A stretch of 64,000 nt of DNA from Panagrolaimus kolymaensis (GCA_028622995.1 JAJQJQ010000011.1:1364001-1428000), one strand, 5' to 3'. Shown: positions 37,412 through 53,423, numbered from the stretch's first letter. Made by a program: numbers and translations. The notes: generated by a model not told the origin, from the sequence alone.

Positions 37412-38594
37412 ATGTGTCCCCAAGAACCCATTCCCAAATTCAACAAAGACTCCAAAATATTTATTGCTACAGGAGCTAATCGAGGTAAAGTCCTATCATT
37501 TCAACCATAGAGTAATCCTAAAATTTTAGGACTTGGGTACGGTATCGTTGAAAATATTGCAGCCAAAGTTGAAAATGGCATCATTTACATAACAGGTACT
37601 ACTACTATCATTTTAATTTTAAGATTTTTAAAAAATAAATTATTTTCAGCTCTTGAAGAAGCTGATGGTAAAGAAGCTGTCGAAGCATTAGAAAAAAGCC
37701 TTGGAGAAACTAGAAAATGTGAACTTCGATATTGCGAGCTCGACATTCTCAGCGAAGAATCATGTCAAAGGTTTTTTGATTTCATGAAAAAGGCTCATGG
37801 AAGGGTTGATGTTTTGATTAATAATGCTGGAGTTGGATTTCAACTTGAAGATATTAAAACTCTCGAAGAAAAATTCCAAAAAGGTCGGCTTTCAATGGAA
37901 GTAAATTATTATGGTACTAAACGAATCACCCGATGCTTGTTGCCATTGATGCATCAGGGAGCTCGAGTTATTAATATTTGTAGTCAATATGGAGTTGTAA
38001 AAACATATGCTAAAAAGCACGTTATGAGACTTCGAAATGCAACAAGTGATAAAGATATCGATGAAGTTGTTGAAGAATATATGCAGTGAGTTTTCATTTG
38101 ATATAAAATAGGATTAAAAGATTTAGTAAAAATACAGTAAATTCGATCAAAAAAGAATGAAGCAATCCCAAATTTTTTATGTACAAATTGTTTATAAGTC
38201 GTCGACAATCACTTAACTTTCATTATTGATGGCAATTTAAAATTATAATTCCGAATTTCAGATATGTGGCTGAAGATACTTGCACTAAAAATGGCTTCCA
38301 TGAAAGTCCATATAGAGTTTCAAAAGCTGCTGCAATTGCTTTTACTATTTTATTTAGTAAATTGTACAAAGAAAAAGGAATTAAATTTTATGCTGTTTGT
38401 CTTATTTTTCAGTCTCTTAAACTCATAAATGCATTTTTTAGTGTTGTCCCGGTTCTGTTAATACCTTGATGACGTTAAACATGGGTGATATATCTATTCA
38501 AGAAGGCGCCATAACTCCGGCTTATCTCGCCACTGATCCATATGCTCCCGATGGAGTTTTAGTTTATAAACGTAAACCAATTGATTGGTATTAA
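37412..38594 (+). CDS. Carbonyl reductase-like short-chain dehydrogenase, copy 2
   Basis: Exons 37412-37484, 37530-37595, 37650-38085, 38262-38394, 38442-38594; 286 residues. Tandem paralogue of 35512-36626: the first two exons have identical lengths (73 and 66 bp) and all intron phases match. It keeps TGANRGLGYG, VLINNAGVG, VINICSQ and the catalytic YRVSK, and ends VLVYKRKPIDWY. Differences concentrate in the substrate-side segment after the NNAG motif (ALPNAPPAKQAQ in copy 1 against GFQLEDIKTLEEKFQ here) and in the C-terminal third, so the copies may prefer different substrates. Intact. Confidence 0.92.
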
Positions 38595-39053
38595 TTTTTA
38601 AATGGTTATAGATAACTTTTAATGTAAAAATAAAAAATAAAATTTTAATTCAATCCTTCTTTGTTGCTAATTCGTTATCCCAATTTTTACCACCACACCT
38701 ATAGTTTTTCAAACTTATGATTCGATGACGTTTCTTTGCATCATCATCAATTCTTTTTTCCTTTATCATTTTTAAGCAAAAAATTATCAGGAAAAGTGAA
38801 ATGAAATTTTAGTCATTCTCTCATAACTATAAATAAAAAAGGGTGCAATCATTCAAGAAAGTAAAAAAAGAATGGCTCTTTGTTCCCATCTTTGAAAGTT
38901 GGCTGCATTTTTTCTCTCTCAAACTCTTCAATGCTGCTTTTGAAAGTAAAAAAAGAACAACTCCTGAAAAATGATTCAGTTTTAAAAAAAATACAATAAA
39001 CATAAAAAGGGTTAAAAACGCAAAAAGTTTTTTCTGTTAAAAGTTTTTGAAAC
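38595..39053. other. Intergenic, no gene seen
   Basis: 459 bp between SDR copy 2 and the first protease gene; A+T-rich, nothing recognised apart from presumed 3' and 5' flanks. Confidence 0.5.
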
Positions 39054-40211
39054 ATGAAAGCATTGAGTGTGATTTTGATTTTATCTCTGATCATCCAAGT
39101 TGAACTTCGTCAATGGGATGTCCAATGTGGTAATGGCAGTGCTTCTCATATTTATCAAAACTTATTTCCTGAAAGTTTGGGTAATCATTGGCCGCATAAT
39201 AGGGTAATGCTAATCAACTTTATTTCCACACTACAAAACCAGATTTAGATCATTGGAAGCACCCATGTTTCAACTGGTGATTTTCCATGGGCTGTTTATT
39301 TGGAACAAGTTAATTCAAATGAAAAAGTATGTACGGGAACAGTGATCTCTAAAAATTATATTTTAACCGCAAAACATTGTACAGTCGGTGTGAATGAAAT
39401 TATTGTGAAATATGGCAATGCAGAAATCGCACAAATGGAAACACAAATTGCAACTAAGTTTATTCAAACTACTGGAAATAACACCTTTGGGGAAGATATT
39501 GCTTTAATTAGAGTACCTTAAACGCTTAAAAAAATTGTAACTCTGTGATTTCATTTTAGCTGGAAAACCCAATTGAATTTAATCATGGCGTGAACCCAAT
39601 TTGTTTGAGTCGAAGCTTAACTCCAAAAATTGTTGACAAAGCAGTAGTTGCTGGCTTTGGATTAATATTTAAAAAGCTTATTATACCTGTTAAGAAAGAT
39701 CGTCCAAGTTGGCTTTTAAAAAAAGAAGCATATTTAATAAGCTATAATTACAGTATCATCAAATTATTTGGATACAGAACCTGCAACAGAATTACATTCA
39801 GCAAGTATTGATATCATCGATATTGCAAACTGTCATTGTAATTGCAGTGATCCATCTGAAGGTATGCTTCAAAATAACTCAAAAAAATTAAATAAAAATA
39901 TATTTGTTGAAACTTTTAGATCCAAAAGAAAATAATGAATTTTGTGCAGGTGGATTACAACAAGGCACATTAAAGGGCGATAGCGGTGGACCTTTAATGG
40001 TTTTACACAAAAAACTTTGGTATCAAATTGGCATAACATCGCGAGGAACAACATTTGCAACAGATGAGCTTGATAAAATTATTAATTATGGTAAGTGTCC
40101 ATCAATATCTTAAAAATAATTAAAAGCGTTTTAGGAACATATATTGATGTTTCAAAGTTTTGTGATTGGATCGAACAATCAACAAACAATGAAGTTGCTT
40201 GTGTCCCTTAA
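39054..40211 (+). CDS. Secreted trypsin-fold serine protease, copy 1
   Basis: Exons 39054-39203, 39249-39512, 39560-39701, 39754-39861, 39920-40090, 40135-40211; 303 residues. It has a signal peptide (MKALSVILILSLIIQVEL) and a short propeptide with one Cys. The activation site is R-IIGS. The S1 family triad is visible: His in TAKHC, Asp in GEDIALIR and Ser in KGDSGGP. The position usually called 189 is Gly (GTLKGDS), not the Asp of trypsin, and the usual Cys three residues before DSGGP is absent. The donor of intron 3 (C|GTCCAAG) is weak but its phase matches copy 2. Probably an extracellular or digestive protease. Confidence 0.88.
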
Positions 40212-40394
40212 TTTTTTTAAAATACGTTTTTTCGTTTGCACAAACTTTTATTGTTAAAAAAGCTTTTAATTCACATCAATTATGATTTAAAATTGCTTAC
40301 ATAAATTTTAAAAATAAATTGTATTAAATATATATAAAACGCTTTTGAAAACCAGAAAAGTTTTATTACAACTTTTAAAAGCTTTTAGCAAAAA

Positions 40395-41675
40395 ATGAAA
40401 GCATTGTCGCTTTTTATTTTGGCTTGTTTGTTTATTGAAGGAAGATCCATTAATGAAGAGATATGTGGCATTGGTAGTGGAACAAATAAATATCAACAAT
40501 TATTTCATGAAAGTATGGTGAGGGTAAGAATTTTATAAAATAAGCTTTGAATTGAGAGAGAATGGAAAAGATAAAAATTCATGAAGAGCTAGGCTAAAAC
40601 TAATAGGAAACTGGTAAAAACCTTATTCTCGCTGCTTTCTCAATAGCATAGCTTCTTTGCAGATTATTGGCGGCAATGAATTAGAGACTGGTGATTTTCC
40701 TTGGGTTGTTAAAGTGGAAATCGTTTTTTCTAATTCAAAAAATGCGTCATGTACTGGTAGCGTAATTTCACCAAATTATATTTTGACAGCAAAACATTGC
40801 ACAAATGCAAAGGATGGAGATGATTTTCCGGTAAAAGAAATTCAAATTCAATATGGTAGTGCTAAGGTTGCGGAACTAAAATCGCTTACTTCGACACAAT
40901 GGTTTCATTCATCTGGTGATAATATTTATGGTGAAGATATTGCTTTGGTTAAAGTAAAATTAAAAGCTGAAAATGAGGTAAATATGTGTATGTATTTTAG
41001 TTAGATACTCCAATAGAATATGATGAAGGAGTTAGCGCGATTTGTTTAAGCCGAAGTAAGAGAGCAACATCAGGTGAAAAAGCTATTGCGTCTGGTTATG
41101 GAAATATCTTTAAGAGCCTTATATCTCCAATTGGTGCTGGTCAAGATGGTAAGACATTAAAAGATTAAAATAATATTCTTTTTATGGTTACAGTATTCAC
41201 CAATATGACATACAACCTTAAAGCAGACATATTAAATGCAGTAGCAATTGACATAATGGATATTGAAAAGTGTGCATGCGAAGATTGTGGCGGCTCTAGT
41301 ATTTTGGGTGCGTTTAAAATATTAAGTTGTGTATAAAAATAATAACAAAAAATTTAAGAAAAATCTGAATTTTGCGCAGGTGGTAAGCAACAAGGAACAT
41401 TTATTGGTGATAGCGGTGGACCAGTAATGGTATTGGACAAAAGTATGATGCAATGGTTCCAAGTTGGTATAACAGCAAGAGGGCATCTTTCATCAACGGA
41501 TGAAGAAAGCAAAATTATCGATTTTGGTGAGTTACAAAGTTTAAGGATGCTACGAAAAAAAAACACAATCATTCAACCATGCCCACAATTTTTTTTAGGA
41601 ACATACACTACCGTAGCACAATTTTGCGATTGGATCGAGCAAACAACGAATAATGAAGTAACTTGCGCAACTTAA
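40395..41675 (+). CDS. Secreted trypsin-fold serine protease, copy 2
   Basis: Exons 40395-40523, 40663-40953, 41001-41148, 41194-41307, 41359-41526, 41599-41675; 308 residues. Tandem paralogue of 39054-40211 with identical intron phases and a last exon of identical length. Signal peptide MKALSLFILACLFIEGRS, activation site R-IIGGNE, triad TAKHC / GEDIALVK / IGDSGGP. Like copy 1 it has Gly at the expected S1-pocket position (GTFIGDS) and lacks the adjacent Cys. It carries an acidic Cys cluster (EKCACEDCGGS) before the active-site exon, a pair echoed in copy 1 (NCHCNCS). The end of exon 2 at 40953 is preferred because the alternative at 40977 would leave an impossibly short 23-bp intron. Confidence 0.88.
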
Positions 41676-41937
41676 AATAAATGTCTATTCTGTTTTGTTA
41701 TAAATAAACACACATAATTTCATACATATTTATTATTACCAGCATTAAGGTCATGTGGAAATGAAACCAACAGACAAAAATAATATTTACACTTTACCAC
41801 AAAACATAAAAAAGAGAAGAAAAAAAATTCTATGACATTTTATACACCTTCTTCAAACAAACAAAAAAAGTGCAATAATTAAATCAATTAACATAAATCA
41901 TCTAAAGCGAAATAATATTACTATTAAAAAATATCAG

Positions 41938-43015
41938 CTACATGTTGTTGGTATAAAGACCACCTTTACTGTTTTTGACCTGCAAAAAAAAAGAATGAAT
42001 ATAAAATGGAATGAGAATTAAGACTTACATATTTGCCGAAAAGTTCGTCGACTTTAGCAGAAACTTGAGAAAACGGCTTTGTAGAATCAACAGTAGCATA
42101 ACAATCTTTCTTTGAATAATATTTGCCGACTTGATTTTTACCATTAAGAATACCAGTGAACATCCATTTATTTGGTTCAGTAAATTCAACAACAGTATCA
42201 AGCGGAGTTTTGCGTTTAGCTAAGAAAGCGTCAAACTAAAAAAGAACATAAAATTAGGGTTGAATAAAAAAAATTTTAAAAAGAAATCTTTATTGGGAAC
42301 AAAGGCTAAAAAGCCACTCTAAAAATAGCAATACAAAAAGCTTTTGTTCAACTTCCTTAAATCCCATATCAAAACATAAGGTAACAGAATTTAATGTTTT
42401 CGCAACACCCAAGTACCAAATAAACAAAAGGCCACATGAGCAAAGTCATTCAAAGCCGAAAACAATTTATTGTTCCGTTTCCCATAATATTCATGTTTTT
42501 GTTAAAAAAGGAACAAACCTTTTCAGCTTCTTGAATGTTGCGGGGAAATCCATCAATAACGAAACCAAATTTGCAGGATTCAGTTTCAAGGTTCTTTTCA
42601 ATAAGTTGAAGAACAACATCAGTGTCGACATGACCAGTATCTCCTCCACTAAAATATTGTTGAATTTTCTGTCCCAGTGGTGTTCCAGCTTTGACTTCAT
42701 CTTTCAATAAGTTCTTTGTATTGAGATAGCAGACACAATATTTATGAGCCATTTTAGCACCCTAAAAAGAACAAAAGATTAAAAGTGGTTAATAAAGTAA
42801 TCATAGCTTAAGATTTTATTCTACAAAAAGAAAGGTTGAAAACAAATCAATAAAAGACAAACCTGTTCAGCTTTACCACTACGTTCTGGTCCAATAAGAG
42901 CAGCTTTAATGCCTCTACGAAGAACAGCGCCACCTTCACCTGCGTTGATGGAAGCTTGACGTAATTGAATTTCAGGATCCAATTGTTGATTTAAATTTGG
43001 ATTATTTTCAGCCAT
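41938..43015 (-). CDS. Adenylate kinase-like protein, probably catalytically impaired
   Basis: Four minus-strand exons: 43015-42863, 42761-42519, 42235-42029, 41979-41938; 214 residues. Clear adenylate-kinase fold: LIGPERSGKAEQ at the P-loop position, the NMP-binding region YLNTKNLLKDEVKAGTPLGQ, GFVIDGFPRNIQEAEKFDAF and LDTVVEF. Compared with active enzymes the P-loop deviates from GPPGAGKGTQ. The Thr-Gly-Asp...Arg of the NMP site reads NTKNLLK. The LID segment with its paired catalytic arginines (RRxDD type) is missing: the chain goes from VVEFTEPNKWMFTG to NQVGKYYSKK. DGFPR is retained. A scaffold or regulatory role is possible; the activity loss is inferred. The 283-bp third intron (exon 3 to exon 4) contains no missing LID exon because the protein continues without a gap. 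Confidence 0.85.
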
Positions 43016-43750
43016 TTTTGCTACGTTGAAAACTAAAAATTTGAAAAGTTTAAAAGTGAAAATTACAACAATAATAAAATCGATAAACGCAATAAATGTG
43101 AATGAAAAAACGAGTAAATGCAAAACGCGAAGTAGTGTCAAATGGGGAAAGAAAAATGCTTTCAATATCTTTGCTGTGTTGTGCAAAAATACTAACAAAT
43201 AAACAGCAAAAAAAAGAAACTCGACTGAGAAAAAATACGGACAAGGACACGTAAACAACCAACCGCATGCACACATATATACTCTAAACTACGGCGAACT
43301 AAGGCGGGATGGGATAGAAGAAGCTGCTGTTGTTGATGTTTATTTCGGTGGAAAAAATGATTAGGAAAGCAATTGAAAAAAGACAACATCTCGAGTCGCT
43401 GAAAAAAAACTTCATCAACTAAAAAATTTTAAACTTTTTCAATAACATCCTAATTTTCGTGTCAGAATTTATTTTTCATTCAAATTTGCATCACCTCTTC
43501 TTTGTTTTCGAAGCATGTATGTATGGTGTTTGGTTATCGCCAAAAAGTAACAACAAAATTTATTTGTTTAAAATTTATTTATTCAATTTTTGTTTCAATA
43601 ATTATCTATCAAAAAAATGATAGAAAAAAGGCAACTTAGTACTCATGTTTGCTGAAGGACAAATAATTCAAAAAAAAAAAACAACGAAAAGTAATTATTA
43701 ATTTATATAAGGAAAGTGAATTAAATATAATATGGCTTTGATGATGATGA
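43016..43750. other. Spacer between adenylate kinase and GCK genes
   Basis: Presumed promoter and 5' region of the minus-strand kinase-like gene, with an acceptor-like TTTTTAG shortly before its ATG and GC-richer sequence at 43230-43340. The rest is 3' flank of the GCK-III gene. Open frames here are not conserved-looking. Confidence 0.5.
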
Positions 43751-48445
<4,695 letters not shown>

Positions 48446-49126
48446 GAAGCAACAAAAATACGTTAACGGAAAGGAAGAAGCATAAAAAAAGTTGGTGACT
48501 AACAGAATTCAACAAAAAATATTCAATAATAACCCATGCATAATCAAAAAAGATGAGGAATGTGGAATTTATGGGTCTTGGAAGACGACTGATAAGGTAA
48601 AGAAAGGTGGGGTGAGTAATAAAAATGGAAGAAGAAAAAAGAGTATTATATATAAATATTTTTCCCATATGTTTTTGTAGTAACGAAGAAAAGAAAAAAA
48701 CTTACAGAACAATTTATTCCAAACATGATGGTATCAGTAATAATTTGACGATGACAGCTTGTTAGTATTTTTTGTCTACGATTTAGATCACAAATGATTT
48801 TGCATTTGGAAAATGAAGATTTATTGAAACCGCAGCAGCTAATGTAAAGTAAGTGAAATGCAAATTTTCATACAAAGGTTTATTTTATGTAAAAATCAAA
48901 ACCATTAATTTTATTTTTTTTTTTTGTAAAAAAAAGCTGCAAAAAATAAATTGAAAAATGGCGATTCTCCAACAAATCAAAAAATATTTTAGAAGAAAAA
49001 GAACTTTATTTTCGCTTCGGGAACAGAAAATGCCTCGAGAATTGAATTCCTTGGACATTCATCCATTTTTTGCAGCCATTTTTTTGATTTCATCGCTCAA
49101 AGCTCAACATTTGTTTCGTTTTTCAT
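48446..49126. other. Divergent promoter region, kinase and orphan gene
   Basis: About 680 bp between the gck-1-like start (minus) and a plus-strand gene. A+T-rich, with no exon recognised; expected to contain both promoters. Confidence 0.5.
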
Positions 49127-49140
49127 TATTCATTTTTCAG
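49127..49140 (+). promoter_or_regulatory. Probable trans-splice acceptor of orphan gene
   Basis: TTATTCATTTTTCAG ends 28 bases upstream of the ATG at 49169 and no coding exon precedes it. This is consistent with spliced-leader addition; inferred. Confidence 0.5.
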
Positions 49141-49168
49141 CTCTAAACTTTTATTGATAAAAAAAAGT

Positions 49169-49964
49169 ATGGCTCTGGATCTTATCGTTCATCGTAATAA
49201 ATGTTATGTTCCTTCTATGTTTCATGCTGCTCAAGAAACTTCCATGGTATGTCTCCCTTTTGTTTTTACCTAATTTTTTTAAAGGATAAAAAAGTTTGAT
49301 GTGATTCTTTTTTAGATTATTAATGCTCTTCGTTACAAAGAAAATGAAATTCAACATCAAAGATATTTGGCTATGAATAGAATGGCTGATAAAAAGGTAT
49401 GTGCTCAACTTTGTTTTGTGTAATGAATGATAATTTCAACATGATAACTAGGATTTCTGATTTTGATTGCCCTTCTCGAATAGTATCTATAAAAAACCTT
49501 TTTAGCCACTTTACTGTAATGCATTGCCTCATTTACCACATCATCCAAATCCTGTTTGTATTCCACTTATCCGCGTTTATCCATCTATTGATAATCATGG
49601 TAAGCTTCTATCTATTCTCTTAATCACAATTAACTCATTTTTAGCGGACTCGGATAAGGAAGCACTAAGTTCTCCACTTTCTCATACCGACACATTGTCT
49701 CCTAAATCTTCAAAGTCGTTCAACGAACATCATGTGAGCTTTTGATTTATCTCTCAAAGCTATATCAACTTATTTTAGGTTCCTGTGGAATCAATCCTTC
49801 AAACAAAGAATTATAACAAGAAAACCAAACGCAAGATTTCCAAGCGTAAAGCCATCATCACCGCTGAAGCAGCAATCCATCTTCGTGAACTTGAATCAAA
49901 GCTCATCAATAATAACTCTTCATCTTCAAAGCCTCGTAATTCCAATGCTAATCGACGTCATTAA
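49169..49964 (+). CDS. Unrecognised small basic protein
   Basis: Five exons: 49169-49246, 49316-49396, 49506-49599, 49645-49733, 49779-49964; 175 residues with all phases closing. It begins MALDLIVHRNKCYVPSMFHAAQE, followed by a helical stretch (NALRYKENEIQHQRYLAMNRMADKK). A Pro/His segment (CNALPHLPHHPNPVCIPLIRVYP), a Ser-rich linker and a strongly basic C-terminal helix (KKTKRKISKRKAIITAEAAIHLRELESK) come next, then a Ser/Asn tail. No family recognised; the regular exon structure and amino-acid composition argue it is real. The basic helix suggests nucleic-acid contact or a nuclear location signal, by inference only. Confidence 0.7.
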
Positions 49965-50391
49965 ATCTTTTGTGCACATTTTGTTTTTGTCTTTTTTCAT
50001 ATTGTTCTTTTTTTTAAACCTTTAAGCCTTCATATTGTATTTGATAATTTAATATAAATATCTAATAATTTATTTTTTTATATCAGTTAAAACAAAATCA
50101 ATGAAAATCTTTCTTTAATTAAAACTTGTATAAATTAGTGTAACGTTAAGTAAGTGAAATCTAAATGTACAATAGGAAAAGGAGATGAAGAAAGAAAAAA
50201 AGCAGTCCTGAGAGACAAAACATATTACGTAAAAGCATGAAAAATACTACGATAAATATGGACTCTTTTTTGATTTTTTGTTAAAATAAAATTTATTATT
50301 ACTATCAGTAAAGAAATAAGGGGTTTGTTACGATAAAATTCTCAACATTTTTGCTTGCTACTTTTGCTTTGATTCTCTGCTGTTTTTTCTT
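49965..50391. other. Convergent 3' spacer, no gene seen
   Basis: 427 bp between the ends of the orphan gene (plus) and Rab3 (minus). A+T-rich with AATATAAATA and AATAAAATTTATT-type signals; nothing else. Confidence 0.55.
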
Positions 50392-51469
50392 TTAACAATT
50401 ACATTGTTGCCCACCAGGTTTTTGAGTTGTTGGTGCATCCAATCGTTGACCTTTAGGTTGATTTTGTTGTTGATCGGAATCAAGTGATTCAGCCATTTTA
50501 TTACAAATTATTTCAACCAATTTTTCAAATACTGCTTTCACGTTTATATTTTCTTTAGCAGAAGTTTCAAAATATTCAAGGCCTGAAAAGTTACAGAGTA
50601 ATACACAAAAGCTACAGCAAATATGATTGAAAGTTGTAAAAGCGTTTAATTTATGTTTTTTAGAGTGCTTTTTGGTTAAAATGACTATGGTGAACTTTAA
50701 AAACTAACCAAGTTGATCAGCAAGTTGACGGCCACGTTCATAACTCACAACGCGTTCATCATCCATGTCACATTTATTTCCAACTAAAACAACTTGAGCA
50801 TTTTCCCATGAATATGTTTTAATTTGTGTGCACCAATCTTGTACGCTATTAAATGATTCTTCATTTGTGATATCATACATTAAAATAAATCCCATGGCTC
50901 CCCGATAATATGCAGTTGTAATTGTACGATATCGTTCTTGTCCGGCAGTATCCTTAAAATTAAAAAGAGTTATTGGAAATAAATGATATCGATATTAAAA
51001 TATTATTGAAATTGCTAGTTGTTATGAAATGCATTTTAGAACATTTTCAAACAAAAGTGATTTCGTAAAAGCACTTCACTTTTTGAAAACAATTTTAATC
51101 GCAATATTATTTCACTAATATACGCTTTTTAACTTATGAAACTTTTTGTTTTATTTTGCTTTCGATTAATCAATACTTGAATTTAGAATAAACGAATATA
51201 AAGATTTTTTTTAAATTTAATGTTGTGGTTTAACTTACCCAAATTTGCAATTTAACCCTTTTATCTCCACGAAATACAGTTTTAACTTTAAAATCAATTC
51301 CAACTGTAGATACGAATGCAGAAGTGAATGAATCATCACAATATCGAAATAAAAAGCTTGTTTTTCCAACGGATGAATTACCAATAATTAATAATTTAAA
51401 CATAAAATCGAAATTTTGATCAGTTGATTGACCTCCAGCACCTGCGGTTGCTGTAGGAGCGGCAGCCAT
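50392..51469 (-). CDS. rab-3: Rab3 synaptic vesicle GTPase
   Basis: Three minus-strand exons: 51469-51239, 50952-50709, 50582-50392; 221 residues (Rab3 about 219). All GTPase motifs are present: P-loop GNSSVGKT, switch [17 protein letters not shown] (Rab3 type), [25 protein letters not shown] and ETSAKEN. The C-terminus ends in the doubly prenylated Cys-X-Cys (QQCNC). It controls docking and release of synaptic vesicles. The N-terminal Ala/Thr/Gly stretch [15 protein letters not shown] varies between species. Intron 1 (286 bp) is longer than usual. A 5.4-kb gene-free stretch lies upstream, where neuronal regulatory sequence would be expected. Confidence 0.96.
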
Positions 51470-52937
51470 GGTTTTTTGTTTTTTGCAAAGGAAAAAGGGA
51501 TAAAAAAATGAAAATTAAGAAACAGCGATGGTTGAAAATTTCAAAGAAGAGGATTCTGAAAAACTTTTAAAAAAGTCAATAAAAAATGAAAGGAAAAAAG
51601 AGGGAATATAAATTTTTTTTAAAAATAAAAAGCGCAAAATTGGAAACCGAAAACAGGCTTTAACAATAAAAAAACTTTTCTTTTCCTTTGACAAGCTAAT
51701 AAGGGGAGGCTTTAGATAGGAAAGTATTGATGGAAAATATTTATGTGAAAACAAACTATGATGTGTTGTTATGGATGGATGTTATTGGGCAAGCATATAA
51801 ATAATGTTAAAGCATATAAAAAATTTAGTTTAAGGAAAAATTATTTTGCAAATTTTAGCTATTTTAAAAAGCATAAACATAGTTTGCATTTTTATGAAGA
51901 AAAAAATCAATAAATTTATTCTAAAAAAGATTGCGCAAGATTATGAGTAAATTTTTTTATTTAGATTTTGGTTGTAAAAAAAATTTCAAAAATTAGTAAC
52001 AATAAGTTAAAGCAACAACATACCACGGTTTAAAAATAAAATTGTACTATGGCATAATTTTAAAAGAAAAAAAATATAAATTAGGAGTCGTTAATTAATA
52101 AAAGATTTGTACGAATATAATTTAAAACTCAAGGAATTTACTCCAAAAATTTATTACTTTTCCACCATTTTTTAAAGTATTAACCAAAAACATTCTGTAA
52201 ATGAAGTTTTTCCCTAACCCAAAAACAAATAAATTTCAAAATTGTTTCCACCAAATGACACCGAGATTGTTTTAAAGAAAGCCAGAAAAAAACCGTTAAA
52301 AATTTTTCCAATAAAAACGCTTTTCCTACATTTTAGTAATATTGAAAAAAATATTTGCGAGGAAGACAATAAACACAAAGAAGAAGAAAAATGTTTCTCT
52401 CAACAAAAAAAAGAGGGCAGAATAAAAAGAGTTCTTCCGGAAGAAGAGCACCCTACTACGCCGACTCCACAAGCTAGCATAGAAGAAGCCGCCAGCAAGA
52501 AGACGAGCCCGTTTTGTTTCCCACGATGGCATCCATCCATTCATTCATTCTATTTTTTTTAGAGGAATTCGATTTTAGGGCGGAGTTTAATATCGCTTTT
52601 TTTTGCATACATGCTTGCTTCTCTCGGATGGGAAAAAATGAAAAGAAAGCCAACACTCAATTTTTTTTAGAAGGATTCTTCTGTCTGTTTTTGGAAAAAA
52701 GTGGGTAAGTAAAAACGCTTACATTTTATTTGACAGACAAGTTTTTATATTTTTTATGCTTCGTCTTTGGCATTGAAGCAAATACTCAAAGTGAAAACCA
52801 AATATAAAAGAAACATCGGAATACAATGGAAAGAGCAAAAAAGGTAAAAAAAAATGCAAATGATTTTAGAAAAAAAAAATAACAACAAAAAATTTTGTGT
52901 AATGGTTGGTTATTATTTAAAAAATGAAAGAAGTCCC
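51470..52937. other. Upstream region of Rab3, no gene seen
   Basis: A+T-rich, with one GC-richer island at about 52430-52530 roughly 1 kb upstream of the Rab3 ATG. The island could be a promoter or a non-coding first exon. Open frames overlapping it on both strands have no recognisable homology. Confidence 0.45.
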
Positions 52938-52968
52938 GCCGCACCCCGAGCGAAGCGAGGGGTGCGGC
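52938..52968. repeat. GC-rich 10-bp-arm hairpin
   Basis: GCCGCACCCC and GGGGTGCGGC form perfect arms around an 11-base GAGCGAAGCGA loop. This is strikingly G+C-rich in a region otherwise about 75-80% A+T, and it reads like the tip of a repetitive element. Confidence 0.8.
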
Positions 52969-53344
52969 TGTTTTAGCAATGAGAACGCCCGATCTGCTAA
53001 CCGAAATTTATGATTTTTTTTATTTCGTGTAATTATGTTGATATTAGAGGGCTCTTTAGGGTCAATTTTTCGTCGCATTGACGAATTTTTAAAAAAAATA
53101 GAAGGAAGTATAGAAAAAAAGTGCTTAATCACAACATTTTAAAAGTTCACAATGTCCCGCTGAGCGTTGCAGCAAAGTTAACGCATATTCTGGCTATAAA
53201 AATCGTTTTCTCCACCCTCAATTACCTCTATGAGTAAGCTAACTTTAAAAAACATCACATAAAAATAGATGTATGCCGCTATGGAAATTTAAATATTTTG
53301 ATTTAGAGTAAAAATATCATTGGCTAAAGTTCCTTGTTATACAT

Positions 53345-53423
53345 TTGCTGTGTGGCGTAGGCGTTGAAGGCGGTGATGTTTGGATATTTCTGTCATAGGT
53401 TCGAATCCCCACAATTTTTTTTT
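53345..53423 (+). other. tRNA-like pol III element (SINE or tRNA remnant)
   Basis: TGGCGTAGGCG at 53353-53363 fits the A box and GGTTCGAATCC at 53398-53408 is a perfect B box, followed by a T-run terminator at 53414-53423. The flanks TGTGTGG and CCCCACA can pair except at one position, but a regular T-stem and anticodon arm do not form. It is therefore probably not a working tRNA; a tRNA-derived SINE head or a decayed tRNA is likelier. Confidence 0.55.

Noticed and set aside
40954..40977. Longer exon 2 of protease copy 2 ending at 40977.
   Set aside because: It would leave a 23-bp intron and insert residues absent from copy 1; splicing at 40953 gives a 47-bp intron and matches copy 1 exactly.
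52242..52562. 106-codon plus-strand frame rich in Lys and Glu upstream of Rab3.
   Set aside because: It lacks an ATG at its start and resembles nothing known; it overlaps a GC-richer island that is better explained as promoter or untranslated exon.
53353..53408. A working tRNA gene, suggested by the B box GGTTCGAATCC.
   Set aside because: The T-stem and anticodon stem do not pair properly and no sensible anticodon loop forms; kept only as a tRNA-like element.
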